64,000 nt of DNA from Paraphysomonas bandaiensis (lineage: Eukaryota > Chrysophyceae), in the NCBI GenBank assembly GCA_965644295.1, contig CBFFRP010000028.1, positions 62,001 to 126,000 on the forward strand. The letters run 5' to 3'. Made by a program: the position numbers and the translations under genes. Numbering within the stretch: position 1 is the first letter of the stretch; the number at the start of each line of letters is the position of its first letter. Under the pieces are notes generated by a model. That model did not search any database. It saw only the letters and a program-made list of their open reading frames with translations, and had not been told where the DNA came from. Of the stretch, positions 11,801-23,796 are shown one piece after another.

Positions 11801-13362
11801 GTGTCATATTGGCTTTTTTATCTAATTCCGACACTTCCCTTTTACTTGAAGCACAATCTGCGCCCCCTTTGGATGATCTGCTTTGTTTCTTCTCAGAGAA
11901 TAGAGCCGTGAAGGTGCTTTGTGCGAATGTAGAGAGTTCTGTAGCCGCTTTGTGTAGCTCTGATCCCTCCACATTGTACAGGCGACAGTTTTCGAAAACC
12001 AACTCAACGTCAGCCAAGCATGCCTTAATGTTATCAGTTGAGCGACTGGCATAGAACGGAAGGGATTCTTTTACCCGAGTAAGGTCCATAGGCTGCTTGA
12101 CCACCTGCTCATAACCAGGGGCGCAACGTACGTCCACAGGGTAATGGAAGGGCACAGCAAGTGGGTGTTGCCACACCGTCAGGATAAATTTCTTCAATAT
12201 CTTTAATTTGTTTTCATCTATATCGCTACTTGTTGTATCCGGGGCTTCCTCTAGCGCCCGCTTGGAACGACGATTAAGCAGAACTTTGAACTTGCGCTGA
12301 AAGAGCTGCTGCGAGATACCACGAGCCTCCTCAGCCCACTGATATATCTGCGACCCCGGAGTATTATAAGTCATACAATTCGACCATATCAGATCTAGAT
12401 CGCGCGAAAAGGCATCAATATTGTCTCCATATGTCCTACTCGCCACCTTTCCTTTCAAAGTGGAGAGATCCATAGGGATGGCTATCATGTCCAGGTATCC
12501 TGGTGCGGATTCTGGGTCCACTGGAGTCAAAAACGGGCGACAACACTTCATACGGCTCAGTTCAGACAAAATCTGCAGTTGTTTTTTAACCACGGGTCCT
12601 AATTCCTCTATTTCTGCGCCAGCACTGGTGTCCAGGTCAGCCCGCGTCCTCTTCTTAGGGAGTTCCGGCTTCACCTCATGCTGACTGGGTGTGGTGTCAT
12701 CCATATTCACCACAGGTTCTCCAGGACCATCGTCCTGGCAAAACTTAATAAATATTTAAGTTTCTGTCGATTATATATATAGCAAGTTCGTTCCTACCTG
12801 AACACTTTCTCCGAAATAGTCGGTCATGATCTCGCGAAAATACAACCACAAAGGAATGTACCGATTACCTGTCTTTTGTCTATATGCCTTGAAACAGGCC
12901 TCCACATCGGCAACAAAAGAGTTAACGTCATCTATACAGATAAGGTTTATACAATACAGTATTAGGCAGAGTCACTTACCTTCATATGCAGCAAGATCAT
13001 GTTCGTCAAACAAGAACCCCATCTGAGATAAAGTATCACTTTGGGATAACAAAAACAGTGCAGCAGCACAAACCATGTTAGTATCATCGTCACTATCGTC
13101 ATCCACTGTGTCTGAATCTTCATTTAAATTACTGGAACACAGAGTTTTAAAATTACAGCATTGCGAGTGTCTAGGTACCTCTCATGCAACTCATCATATA
13201 CATCCTGAATATCACTCCGCTCTTGCAGCAATTTTACAACTGATATTAATTTACGCTAACATATACAACATCACTCGTTCATTTCCATAGTCAATCTGGC
13301 AGCATATTACTACACACCTGCGTCTGCCTAATGGCACTCGATCTGCGTATATTCGTAGCCAT
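5838..13362 (-). CDS. Multi-bromodomain/Tudor-like/DDT-WHIM chromatin protein (7 exons)
   Basis: A very large predicted nuclear chromatin reader of about 2,400 residues. Inferred exons run 13362-13318, ~13220-13179, 13131-12980, 12931-12798, 12734-7103 and 7051-5838. The last intron (7052-7102) has a non-consensus GTTCGA donor but restores frame. The first acceptor near 13221 is uncertain. Along the main exon: bromodomain 1 (about 12600-12290), bromodomain 2 (12200-11860), a Tudor-like YDIDYDDGD module (about 11390-11230), bromodomain 3 (11000-10680) and a cysteine pair CNGCEDC with a later CKRC, a PHD-like zinc cluster (10570-10450). A DDT-like helical region follows at 9600-9400, and a WHIM/WSD motif PLGYDRNGREYW near 8180-8140. 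Bromodomains bind acetyl-lysine; DDT plus WHIM is typical of ISWI-type remodelling partners. A role as a remodelling-complex scaffold is inference. The N-terminus is acidic. Confidence 0.85.
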
Positions 13363-13956
13363 TTTACTAACTTGTTACGAACCTACAACACTGCTACAGA
13401 TGACTACGAGCCCAGTGAATTTTCAAATGCCTATTCTCTACAGTGTGCATTGAGACAAAGCGCTGATAGTGGTTTCTAAACCAGGGTGGAATTCCACATT
13501 TGGTTTTTAAATTCATGCATGTCCAGATGAGGAGAGTCAGACGGGAGTGTTTTAGTATGAGAGTTGATGTCAAATGCATTGTATTCCTGGTATTCCGTAT
13601 TCCGATTGTATAACTAATTGTTGGAAGCAACATGTGATGTATACGTGGAATACCATGGAATACGGTATAATCTCACCCACCACTTCCAATATATTTTTTT
13701 AGGAATGCCGGCTGGTACGTACCCCAGATGTCAATGAGTGGAAATACATGGAATACGTTATGATACGGTATTCTGGATCGTCCAAACCAATCGAAGGTGG
13801 ACGTCTGGAAAGATATGATTCGACATTCTTCTGGATAGCTATGTACAGTGCAGTATGTTCGTCTAGGAGGTCACTGCTATTCCATTTACGTATATTTACT
13901 TTCCAGGAACACACATATCCTTATATTCGTAATCTATACCGCCGTACACCCACGAG
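13363..13956. promoter_or_regulatory. Divergent intergenic region, bromodomain gene / Xsc
   Basis: About 590 bases between two genes transcribed away from each other, presumably holding both promoters. It contains repeated near-palindromic GGAATAC/GTATTCC and TACGGTAT strings around 13636-13672 and 13741-13775. These resemble the GGTATACC motif of other divergent regions here. No convincing coding sequence was found in either direction. Confidence 0.4.
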
Positions 13957-15900
13957 ATGATTTCTTTCCCTTACCTTACTCGCGCCAAGCCACTCCTTCG
14001 TTCTGCACATGCTCCGTCTGCCTTGAGGCTGGCATCAACCGGTGTGGAGAATATCAACACGAAAGTAAAAATGTCGAACTCGGAGGCATTTGTAGAGACT
14101 ATGGCCGCCAATAAGGTCGACACATGCTTCGGAATAGTGGGGTCTGCTTTCATGGACGCACTGGATCTATTCCCCCTTGCCGGGATCAGGTTTCTACCAG
14201 TTGTTCATGAACAAAACGCCGCCCATATGGCGGATGGGTATGCCCGTGTCACTGGGCGACATGGTGTTTGTATTGCCCAGAATGGGCCTGGCATAACTAA
14301 CTTTGTGACTGCAATTGCAGCGGCATACTGGGCGCACTCACCTGTGGTGTGCGTAACTCCTGAGTGTGGTACCATGACAACAGGTTCGTGCTGCTTGTTT
14401 CCTTTTTTGCTGGAACTTTGTTTGATATTTAAAATTACAGGTCTTGGGGGCTTTCAGGAAACAGATCAGCTCACAATATTTAGAGGAATAACGAAATATC
14501 AGGCACATGTAAACAACCCAGCAAGGATGGCAGAGTACACGGGGCGGGCATTTGACATTGCCATGAACGAGCGGGGCCCTGTTCAACTGAACATTCCCAG
14601 AGACTATTTCTATGGCGAACACGAATTTACTATTCCAGCCCCACATTCGATAGAGAAGTCTGCAGGAGGTGCTACGAGCCTTGCTGCAGCTGCTGATCTC
14701 ATAGCTGGGGCACAGAGACCAGTTATTCTTTCCGGTGGAGGTGTTGTGATGGGCGGAGGGTTGGCGAAGGTGAAAGACCTTGCAGAATTTTTGCAAGCCC
14801 CCGTAGCCACTACTTACTTGCATACGGATGCTTTCCCCCACTCTCACCCACTCTCGTGCGGTCCCCTCGGATATCTAGGGTCACAAGCAGCTATGAATGC
14901 CCTCAAAGAGGCCGACGTTGTGATCGCACTAGGTACCCGGTTGGGACCATTTGGTACCAATCCCCAGTATGGTATGGAATACTGGCCCAAGAATGCACAG
15001 TTAATACAGGTAGATGCAAACCCACGACACCTCAACCTCACTAGGGATGCTGCTATTGCGATACACGGTGATGCAGGAGCAGCTGCAGGAGCACTATTAG
15101 ATCTCCTTCGAGACAAAGGACAAAGCGTTGCTTGCCTACAAGGTAACTCCATCGAGACGAGGAAAGCACACATTCAGAAGCTGAAGGCGGACTGGGAGAA
15201 TATTCTTGACGGAATGACTAATAGTGAGCCACGATCGGAATGCGGAAAGATAAAACCCCGTGCCGCATTGCGCGCCCTGCAGCAAGCCATGCCAAAAGAT
15301 ATTATAATATCAACCGATATTGGCAACACTTGCTCCGTCGCCAATAGTTATCTAGGATTTGAAACTCCCGGTTCCTTTCTTGGTGCTATGACCTACGGTA
15401 ACTGTGGATATGCGTTTCCAACTGCCATTGGTGCTAAAGTTGGGCGCCCAGATCGCCCAGTGGTTGCTTATGTGGGTGATGGAGCATGGGGCATGTCATT
15501 GGGAGAAGTTCTTACATGTGTGCGCGAAAATATTCCAACTACAGCCGTTGTATTTAATAACGGGCAGTGGGGAGCTGAGAAAAAGAACCAGGTACTCTGG
15601 TTCGGGGACCGGTATGTCGGGTCCCAGCTGAAAAATCCCAGCTTTGCTGAAGTGGCAAGATCGATGGGAGCTGAAGGAATCAAAGTTGAAAACGAGGCAG
15701 ATGTTGGAGATGCTTTGAAGAAAGCCCTGGACCTGCAAATGAAAGAGGGAAAAACATGTGTACTGGAGATCATGACATCACGAGAACTTGGAGATCCATT
15801 CAGGCGAGATGCTATGAGACTACCTCGCAGAGTGCTATCCAAATACGCATCTACATCAATGGATGAAGAATCATCAACCGGGCAGCCAACAGATTTGTAG
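13957..15900 (+). CDS. xsc: Sulfoacetaldehyde acetyltransferase-like ThDP enzyme (Xsc)
   Basis: Xsc cleaves sulfoacetaldehyde with phosphate to acetyl phosphate and sulfite, the desulfonation step of taurine and isethionate degradation. The frame includes a 57-nt intron (14384-14440). Without it CGTMTTG joins LGGFQE and the protein is 628 residues. ThDP hallmarks are Glu85 in the N-terminal domain and the GDG at 488-490 followed by VVFNNGQWG. Family-specific strings recalled from bacterial Xsc are GSAFM...DLFP, AQNGPGITNF, GGFQE, DAFP.SHPL..GPLGY, QWGAEK and ELG.PFRRDAM. These fit Xsc better than oxalyl-CoA decarboxylase or acetolactate synthase. The first ~38 residues are rich in Arg, Ser and Ala with almost no acids before an internal Met39, like a mitochondrial presequence. 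The intron argues that this is a resident nuclear gene. Substrate is inferred, not shown. Confidence 0.8.
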   Translation: MISFPYLTRAKPLLRSAHAPSALRLASTGVENINTKVKMSNSEAFVETMAANKVDTCFGIVGSAFMDALDLFPLAGIRFLPVVHEQNAAHMADGYARVTGRHGVCIAQNGPGITNFVTAIAAAYWAHSPVVCVTPECGTMTTGSCCLFPFLLELCLIFKITGLGGFQETDQLTIFRGITKYQAHVNNPARMAEYTGRAFDIAMNERGPVQLNIPRDYFYGEHEFTIPAPHSIEKSAGGATSLAAAADLIAGAQRPVILSGGGVVMGGGLAKVKDLAEFLQAPVATTYLHTDAFPHSHPLSCGPLGYLGSQAAMNALKEADVVIALGTRLGPFGTNPQYGMEYWPKNAQLIQVDANPRHLNLTRDAAIAIHGDAGAAAGALLDLLRDKGQSVACLQGNSIETRKAHIQKLKADWENILDGMTNSEPRSECGKIKPRAALRALQQAMPKDIIISTDIGNTCSVANSYLGFETPGSFLGAMTYGNCGYAFPTAIGAKVGRPDRPVVAYVGDGAWGMSLGEVLTCVRENIPTTAVVFNNGQWGAEKKNQVLWFGDRYVGSQLKNPSFAEVARSMGAEGIKVENEADVGDALKKALDLQMKEGKTCVLEIMTSRELGDPFRRDAMRLPRRVLSKYASTSMDEESSTGQPTDL

Positions 15901-17546
15901 TCGACCTACGATATCATAATATTCTGGTGTGGATTATGAGCATCACATTGCTGGATTGAAGTTGATAAATACGTTGTAATAGTGACGACATTTTGTAAAG
16001 TGCATGAGTATTTTGTTCCTACTATATAATAATTACATCAGAACTCTGGTTATGAATGCTACTTCCGTGAAACGACCACACACCAATAAAGCTACTGTAT
16101 TACGAACCACATATTATATAGGCCAATTAAATTAAAAGTCCAATTTTGCATATATAGTTATATGTTACCATGGGCAATAAGGAGGCTATATCGCCCGCGC
16201 TCAAAATTTCGACAAGGGACGCTATTCCTTATCCCTAGATTATATTATAACTTATCTTTTTAATATTTAATATTAAATGGTATAACTAATTGTAGTATGC
16301 TCACTTTATTAAGAAATAGGTGTTCCCTGATTAACATTAAGAAAACTAATGAGGATTCGTAATGTTTCAAATCAATGATATGTATATTGTATGATTATTA
16401 GGAAATAGCAATTGTACTAGATCAACTCAAAACAATAAATCCTAAATCTCCAAGTTTCTATAACAGCTGCAACACATGTACTCCTACCACTGAGGGAATG
16501 ATGGCAACTGCGAGTGTGATGATGAATTTGAACTATTGTAGTCGCATGAGAGGCTTCTTATTGCCTTAATTGGCATCATCGTCACATTTATATACAACAC
16601 GCTTAGCTTCTGCAAGTGCAACTGATAGAATAATGAGGCACGATATGTCCAAAACCTGAAAAGAACTGGGTGCTATTGCTCCTAACCACTTATACAGCAT
16701 CAGATTGAACGGAAGTGGTTGCACCTTGGTGCTTGCGGCGACGCACAAGCAGCTTTCGTAGCGTTAAATAGTAGGATAAAAGAATTTGTATTGATTAGTT
16801 ACGGGTAGTGGTCTAACTAGTATGACTAGCATTCTTCTAGCCACTAATTGATGCAAGGTCTCAATGCCTATTGCTAAATAATCAGACATTCACTATCAGC
16901 ATCAGATTAAACTCTCCTGTAACATTCTTTAATTTGTTTTGAAGTCCTGGATATAAAGATAGGTCGCTTGTAAGCATTATGATCTTCTACAAGAGACGAA
17001 TGATGATGATAGATGATCTGCTCTTGATAGTTGGCTCATGATTGTGTGGTTCCTCTTTAATTGTGTAATATGATGAAATCATGTTACACGTGGCTGTCAA
17101 TATTATAATTAAGATAGAAGTGAGCTTCTGTTGAACTGAAGTTTTGAAGTTTAATGAACCGGTGCAAATATGAGCGCTCTGTTGAGCCCAAATCAGGTCA
17201 GAAAAAGAATTTTTGAGATAAAATGGGGATAAGATTTTTAAACACTGAGCTTGTCGTTCACACTTATATTTCTCAACACTGGCCACCATCATTTCAGGGC
17301 TTTAGTTTGTTAATCATTTCAGGGACCACATTTCTTTCTTCTGGTGTAAGGTATAGCAGTATGAACTGAAATAGTGTGACTAAATCGATTCTCATATAAA
17401 ACCTATAATGTCGCTAGTTACAGCACTTCTTGGCACAGTCATAGCATAATGTATAAAAAGAAATTATTAACAGAACCACTAACCTAACAACCAATAATAT
17501 GATATCCATTCCACACAATCATTACTGTCCTAAACCAGACAACCAA
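15901..17546. other. Gene-free intergenic stretch
   Basis: About 1.6 kb of AT-rich DNA between two convergent genes. A possible polyadenylation signal AATAAA lies near 16085. The only structured feature I see is the R1 repeat copy listed separately. Short open frames (for example 16566-16748 and 16987-17292) show no protein-like composition or recognisable motif. Confidence 0.6.
16710..16905 (-). repeat. R1 dispersed repeat, copy D
   Basis: Reading the minus strand, this copy runs from a TGAATGTCTGATTATTTAGC end to a GCCGCAAGCACCAAGGTGC core. The same two blocks in the same order recur near 27222-27350 (+), 39109-39260 (+) and 52265-52320 (-). Copies are diverged, so this is an old dispersed family. 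No open frame spans it. Confidence 0.6.
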
Positions 17547-20500
17547 CTAATACTTTTTAGCGCTCTTGTTTAAATCATCAGAAGGGAAAACATTTCGCAT
17601 AACAAGCCAAAGGGGGTTGGCTGATGTATTCGGCGTAGATACAGTAGGGGTATCATTTGGTGTACTCCTACGCTGAGGTGAACTAAAAGCAGCACTGACG
17701 TCATCCCGGTCCTCTCCTCCTGACAAAACGACCTCTTTTTCAAACTGTCGGTGGCACAACTTTGATAACGCAAATATACACTCGCCCTCAGTTCTCACTT
17801 CCTCATTTCCACTGTTTCTTTTCAAGAGATCAAAGAGAAGAGTGATCTCTGAACGGTATATACCGCTCAGCTCTTCGCATGCACGCAAGCAAATCATGTC
17901 TTTAATACAGCATTCGATTAAATGCTTTCTAGCAATTAAATCTTGGTGCAATGTATTTAACTCATGCATAACGCTCATTCCATTCGGCAAATTTACATCT
18001 GCATCATACAAGTAGCGCAGCACACTCTTGGCAGCATTCACTATCCAGTTAATATTCGTCAGTTCACGACACCCAGGTAGGGCTTGAAACTGCTCTTCCC
18101 TATCTGGGGAGTAAAGATTTTGCTGCCGTCTGAGTACAAACGATTGGGTAGACTTTAGCCATGTGTCAGCATCATATCTAGTGCGCAAGCCCTCAAGACC
18201 GAGAAGGACATCACTTACATCACCCCCCCAAGGAGAATACGTGGATATAACAGCTTCAGAGCATCGACTTAGAATAACCCACATATCTCTGTAGCCAAGA
18301 CTAATGGCCGACTCACAAACAGCAGGTTTCAGACTACGCATATCAGCAATTAGCCGAATCGGGTTCAACTTGTTAGATAGTGATGGAGGATGAGATGTGC
18401 ACTCCTCGATAAATCTGGCAATCAGCCACTTACTACGTGACAGAACCGCAGAATCATACAAAGAAAGCATGCCTTTCACTCTGTACCCCGGGTCACGTTC
18501 GCTACTAACTCCAGTAGCAGAACAAAAACACAACTTTAGCAGCTCTTGTACAGTCTCAAAGGTAACCCTTCTCTCTTGCATCAACTTCACAGCATCTGTA
18601 TCGAAATCTGAATGAGAAGCTGAATTAAGCCATTGTGCTAATTTCGGAACCAAGCTGTCAGCAAGAAGGCCCATGGCATCTTTTTCCCCAGTTGAGAAGG
18701 CTCGTATCACGCATCGAAGAGAACGGGGAATTTTCCCAGATGACGCTACTGTATCGAATCTATGGCAGATGGGCTCAACAACCTGCGCACATAAAACAGA
18801 GATATCTGTTCCTCCCCCACTGTTGATCACAATTCTTCCAGTCTGCCCCACAGCATCACTGATGTGTCGTATAAAACCGATTATATCTGCACGGCGGCAA
18901 AGTTCATCGAGGGTCAGAGGCAACAACTCCGTGCGACTCAGAGAGTACCCAATGTCATTTTGTAGGTTCCTTTCACTACCTACCATATTGTTGACATCGC
19001 GAAAGTGGTTCGAAACTACATGCTTCATAAACTCCTCTAAATATACATCATCACATGACCAGTGCGCGTATATTCGGGAAATGGCGAGTCTTACAATGTC
19101 CATCAACTCCTATATTAAAATTAGGAAACACTCTAGCCAATTTTGAAGCATACCTGTACATCAGTGCATCGTAAACTGAAGTCAATTAGAATATCGGGGT
19201 GTTCTCGGATAAAAAAGACAAGCGATGCACATAAATCTACCTCATCTTCTGTAATGTTGAGGCACACAGCATCAGGTGTTTGCTGTAGTATTACATTATC
19301 AACATACAAGTACAGATGCATGACGACAGACCTCTGCTTCTGTAGTAGATACCATCTCTAATTCAGGAACTTCCGATGGTCTTTTCGGGGATTCAGTGGT
19401 TTTCGCCTCCGTTTCTATTTCTCCTCCTTCAGCACCATCTCCAGTATTTCCTTCAACGCTTGGATCACCTTTTTCCTCCACTTGGAGGGGTGCCAGCAGC
19501 GGCTGCATATCTTCTTCGGGAAGAGCAGACAGTACTGTTGTCGGTGTCACGGCTCCAGTACTTGAACGTCGACTTGGAGTTATAACACTACGTGTAGCAA
19601 TTCGTCGTTCTTTGCTGCTATCAGCGGGCGGAACAAATACAATAGGGGAATTCTGATCCATCAGTGAATTATTTCTGAGAGGACCCTGCCATAAGCTTTT
19701 ATCAAACTGACGACATCACTCGCTCACACTACCTGAGACATACTCCGTCTTATTGGATTAAATGCACCTTTTGGGGGGATACTCAAGGGGAGACCCTTGT
19801 CGAACACAGGAGTAGGCTCTTCATTTTTCGCAATTTCAGTATCACCTCTTACCACTGCAGTCCCAGAGCTCTGTGAGTCCGTCGTTTGGTACTCTTCTGT
19901 ATTGCGTTTTTCTTCCTGCTAAAAATATCAGGTGGCGAAGGCCGAAAAATGTAGCTCACCTGTTCAAGAGAAAGCTCGAACGAAATCATATCACATAATA
20001 ACTTGTGATTACTGGTATTTATTTCTTCCAAGTGACGGAGGGTCTGCAAAGAAAATAACAATTGTGGTGGTATCTATAGGACAAACAAACCTTAAACACC
20101 ATAGCAACAGTGGGAATTACACCAGTAACACAGAGAGCATCAAGTGTCGATTCTAATGCTTGAGCAGCTTTAATTACTTCGGCCCGTCCACATATCAAAC
20201 TCTGCATAGAGGGCGAGCTCGGAATTATTTCGCTAACCACAGCACCAGAGGAACCTTTATTTGGAGTTCGAAGTCGCAATGTATTGATATCACCACCAGA
20301 AGGAGATGTCTTCACAGAAAGATTACTTTTCTTCACTTTCCAGCATCTCGCATGAAGACTTTCCAGATCGATAGGCACTGCTCCGGCCAGTCTCAACGCC
20401 TCCACAATAACAATGCACAACCGCAGCACTACCTTTAGAGTCGAACATTCAAGAGCAATGTGTGAGCTCTTATCTCGGAGCTCAATTGCAACCCCAGTGG

Positions 20501-23500
20501 AATTCCTTGCTTCAACCAATCGCATCTGAACGTCCGCAAGATTCAGATTCTTTTGTTTATATAAACCTCGAGTGGTATAAACCTTCAGTAGACCACCTTC
20601 CACTTGTACACGACTGGAATGATTCCATAATCCTTGTGTTTCACCAGCTGATGTACTTGGCATCTTAGTATCACCATTAACACCTATCACAGGTTTAAAC
20701 TCATTGTGCTGTGTCACATCTTTTACAGAGTTCGTGTACTCGGACTTGCAAATATCTATCTTTTGCTCTTCAAACGAATTATCACCCGTACCTTCAGTGG
20801 TGTTGGAGAGCTCTGATCTCTTTCCTGTAGTCCGATTACCAAGTTGATCGCTATTTTCACTGCTTAATATCATAACACTGCAATTCAAAACAGATCTCGG
20901 AAACTCCCAAGCCCACAACTCAACCCGTACATGTACAGGAATCTCCGTAATCATATCCACCAATGCGCGCCCCGGCATTCCGATGGCTGATATTTGGTTG
21001 ACGCTTACAACAATACTTCCTTCGAGCAGGTTAGTTTTCCCTGGATCCGTAACCACTATTCTCCCACGAGCTTGAAAAAATTTCATTTTTCGAATATCAG
21101 CTCCAGATACGTCATAACGCTTCATCATTCTCCGCACCATATTCCTTTCCGCCAAAAAACCAATAGAATCCAATGCAAAATCGAGCATAAAATCCGACCA
21201 AATAACGTCCGTTACTGTGTGCGGCATAGGGTTACTAATTAGCGATGACTGGTGAGTAGACGCGGATAACGCTTGCTTATACACATCGTCAGATGTATGT
21301 ATCTCTTCCTGTTTCAATAACGACGGACTATTACGAGTAGTAATCCGAGATGTAGACACAGCCCATTTCCAGTACTGAACAGCCGACGTGAATATAAATC
21401 GAATACAAATACTGCGTTCTTCATAGGTGCAGTCGACGATATCAAAACAGTAGTCAAGCGAAAACGACAAATCTAAAAGTGAAATATATGCATTATTCGT
21501 GTATACAACCATATAGGCGGAGTTGTCAGGCCCGTGATCATAAAACACCAGGCGACGGTTTGTGACGTCTATATGTACCCAAAGTGAAGTGTCCGTCAAA
21601 AATGTACTTCCTTCTAAACCCTTTGTACTATCAGTATTCATATACTGCATAGACACAACTACTAAGCCATCATTAGGAAGGTCAAACCCTTCAGCAGAGC
21701 CCCTATCTGAGGGACATGTACCAGCTATTGATACTTCAGACTTAACATCTTCTACACGATGTAACAGGGAGGTCAAAACATGACTACCGGGGCGTTTCTT
21801 CAATAAGCTACTCAATCGTAAAGATAGTGAATCACAGCATTCCTGCACTCTTTCCATTCGCACTGTTGACTTCTTATGTAATTCACTCGCCATCATACAC
21901 GACATCTCAGCAACATCTCGATTACGATTGCAGGTACTGGTTTCGTCGCACACTTGTATATGCTTGCATCGAATGCCAATAGCCTTTGCCCAGCTCTGAG
22001 CACCTTCCTTTGATTCGCACATAAGTATCACATCGATATGATCAGTAGAAATTTCGCTGCCCGTTAACCTATTTGCCTCACTAGCAGCCCCCGCCGCGAC
22101 AGCATCATCCTTCATATCGACAGAACTAGTTTCATCAACACCTCGAACTACCGAGGCACTCAACCCCTCCACCACGGTCGAGTTAGAAGCCTCAACTCGA
22201 TTCACTGTTGAATCATTCATCAATGAAGATTTGACACGTAGACGCACGACACCAGGGGCCTGAACGTAGATGAAGCAAGGCATATAGATGTAGATATGTC
22301 ATTACCTCATTGTTGCACACAACTTCCTGAAAATTATTCAAGCAAATCACACGTACGGGAAACTTCAAATTATTTTCTTTAGCAGTCAAATGAATTTTTT
22401 CAGAAGAATCGCAATAATTGTTAGTAGATCCAGAAGTAGAAGCTTCTTGCCCTTGCAACACCGCGGTTTCATGTGCAGTTAGATCGAGAGAACATTCCGC
22501 CATTTCTGGGTAAAGGAATATCACACTGCTATGCCTGCCACTGCAAAGCTTGGCCAAAAAGCACGTCCTTGTTTTTCCATTTTGTTCCCACACATATCCA
22601 CAGTACGCACCGGGCACTAGAGGCCCACAATCTGAAGCTACGCCCTCTTTCACAGCAGATCGTTCGACAGTGACGGATGACTTTACGCCATTAGACTCAG
22701 CATCAGATGTGGTAGCGCATAATGGCTGAACGGCATGCTTCTTTACTTTCGGAGGCTCTGTCCACGAAGACTTACCAGTTTTCTTGTTCTTCCAGAACTT
22801 TCGCTTGTGCTTGTCACTGTACTTCTCTTCCCAGTCTTCATCTGGGACAAGTTCATCATCATGGGACAAAGAACCTGTACTTCCCACAGCCTCTGATGTT
22901 TTCTTTTTCTTTACTTTCGGAGGCTCTGTCCACGAAGACTTACCAGTTTTCTTGTTCTTCCAGAACTTTCGCTTGTGCTTGTCACTGTACTTCTCTTCCC
23001 AGTCTTCATCTGGGACAAGTTCATCATCATGGGACGAAGAACCTGTACTTCCCACAGCCTCTGATGTTTTCTTTTTCTTTACTTTCGGAGGCTCTGTCCA
23101 CGAAGACTTACCAGTTTTCTTGTTCTTCCAGAACTTTCGCTTGTGCTTGTCACTGTACTTCTCTTCCCAGTCTTCATCTGGGACAAGTTCATCATCATGG
23201 GACGAAGAACCTGTACTTCCCACAGCCTCTGATGTTTTCTTTTTCTTTACTTTCGGAGGCTCTGTCCACGAAGATTTACCAGTTTTCTTGTTCTTCCAGA
23301 ACTTTCGCTTGTGTTGATCACTGTATTTCTCTTCCCAGTCTTCATCTGGGATAAGTTCCTCGGTATCAACATCGTTACCATCTTTACTTGGACACGAAGG
23401 TTTAGCAGATTCACCCTGACGGGGATCACTCCACATTGTCTTTCCAGTATTCTTATTCTTCCAGAACTTTCTCTTATATTGATCGCTGTACCTTTCTTCC

Positions 23501-23796
23501 CATACATCTTTTTCATCAGCTGCTGGAGTAGATGCGGATGCACCACCCCCAGCAGTTGCTTTTGGATCTGTCCAAGTTGTTTTGTTCGTTTTTAAATTTC
23601 TCCAAAACTTTCTTTTGTGTTCGCTACTGTACTTTTCCTCCCACTCGTCATCAGTGCTCGAGGGGTTAGTGACGTTTACTTCAGGAGAATTCCATTGGGT
23701 TTTCTTTGTTTTTAAGTTTTGATAATAATGCCTCTTGTGTTGCTCATTATACTTCTTAACCCACCCTTCTGGTAGTTTCTCGTCACCATCAGACAT
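17547..23796 (-). CDS. Large WW-repeat protein with PH-like regions
   Basis: Starts at 23796 and runs leftward through about seven exons. Each junction I checked has GT-AG ends and keeps frame: near 22310/22260, 20093/20046, 19960/19920, 19733/19690, 19333/19280 and 19154/19108. The N-terminal ~350 residues hold seven WW domains of the form WEEKYS...KRKFWKNKKTGKSSWTEP. WW domains bind proline-rich ligands. Here the second aromatic position is often FW, and the linkers are Lys-rich and acidic. Domains 4-7 come from a 168-bp tandem repeat. Beyond the WW array are segments resembling PH-domain ends (for example ESKEGAQSWAKAIGI and a long acid/Ser linker). The C-terminal ~520 residues are helical, of a family I do not recognise. 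Function is unknown; scaffolding is a reasonable guess. Confidence 0.8.
22741..23345 (-). repeat. 168-bp in-frame tandem repeat encoding WW domains
   Basis: The string CTTTACTTTCGGAGG recurs at 22741, 22909, 23077 and 23245, exactly 168 bases apart (56 codons). Units are almost identical in DNA sequence, differing by a few bases such as GGGACAAAG versus GGGACGAAG. Each unit encodes one WW domain plus a PKVKKKKTSEAVGSTGS-type linker. The near-identity means recent duplication or ongoing homogenisation, so copy number is probably polymorphic. Confidence 0.95.

Noticed and set aside
13957-15900. Calling this gene oxalyl-CoA decarboxylase or acetolactate synthase
   Set aside because: General ThDP motifs are shared, but the specific strings GSAFM, GGFQE, QWGAEK and ELG.PFRRDAM agree with sulfoacetaldehyde acetyltransferase as I remember it.
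22722-23354. Long plus-strand frames opposite the WW repeat
   Set aside because: They are shadows of the 168-bp tandem repeat (168 is a multiple of three, so an open antisense frame persists). Composition is Phe/Ser/Cys-rich nonsense.
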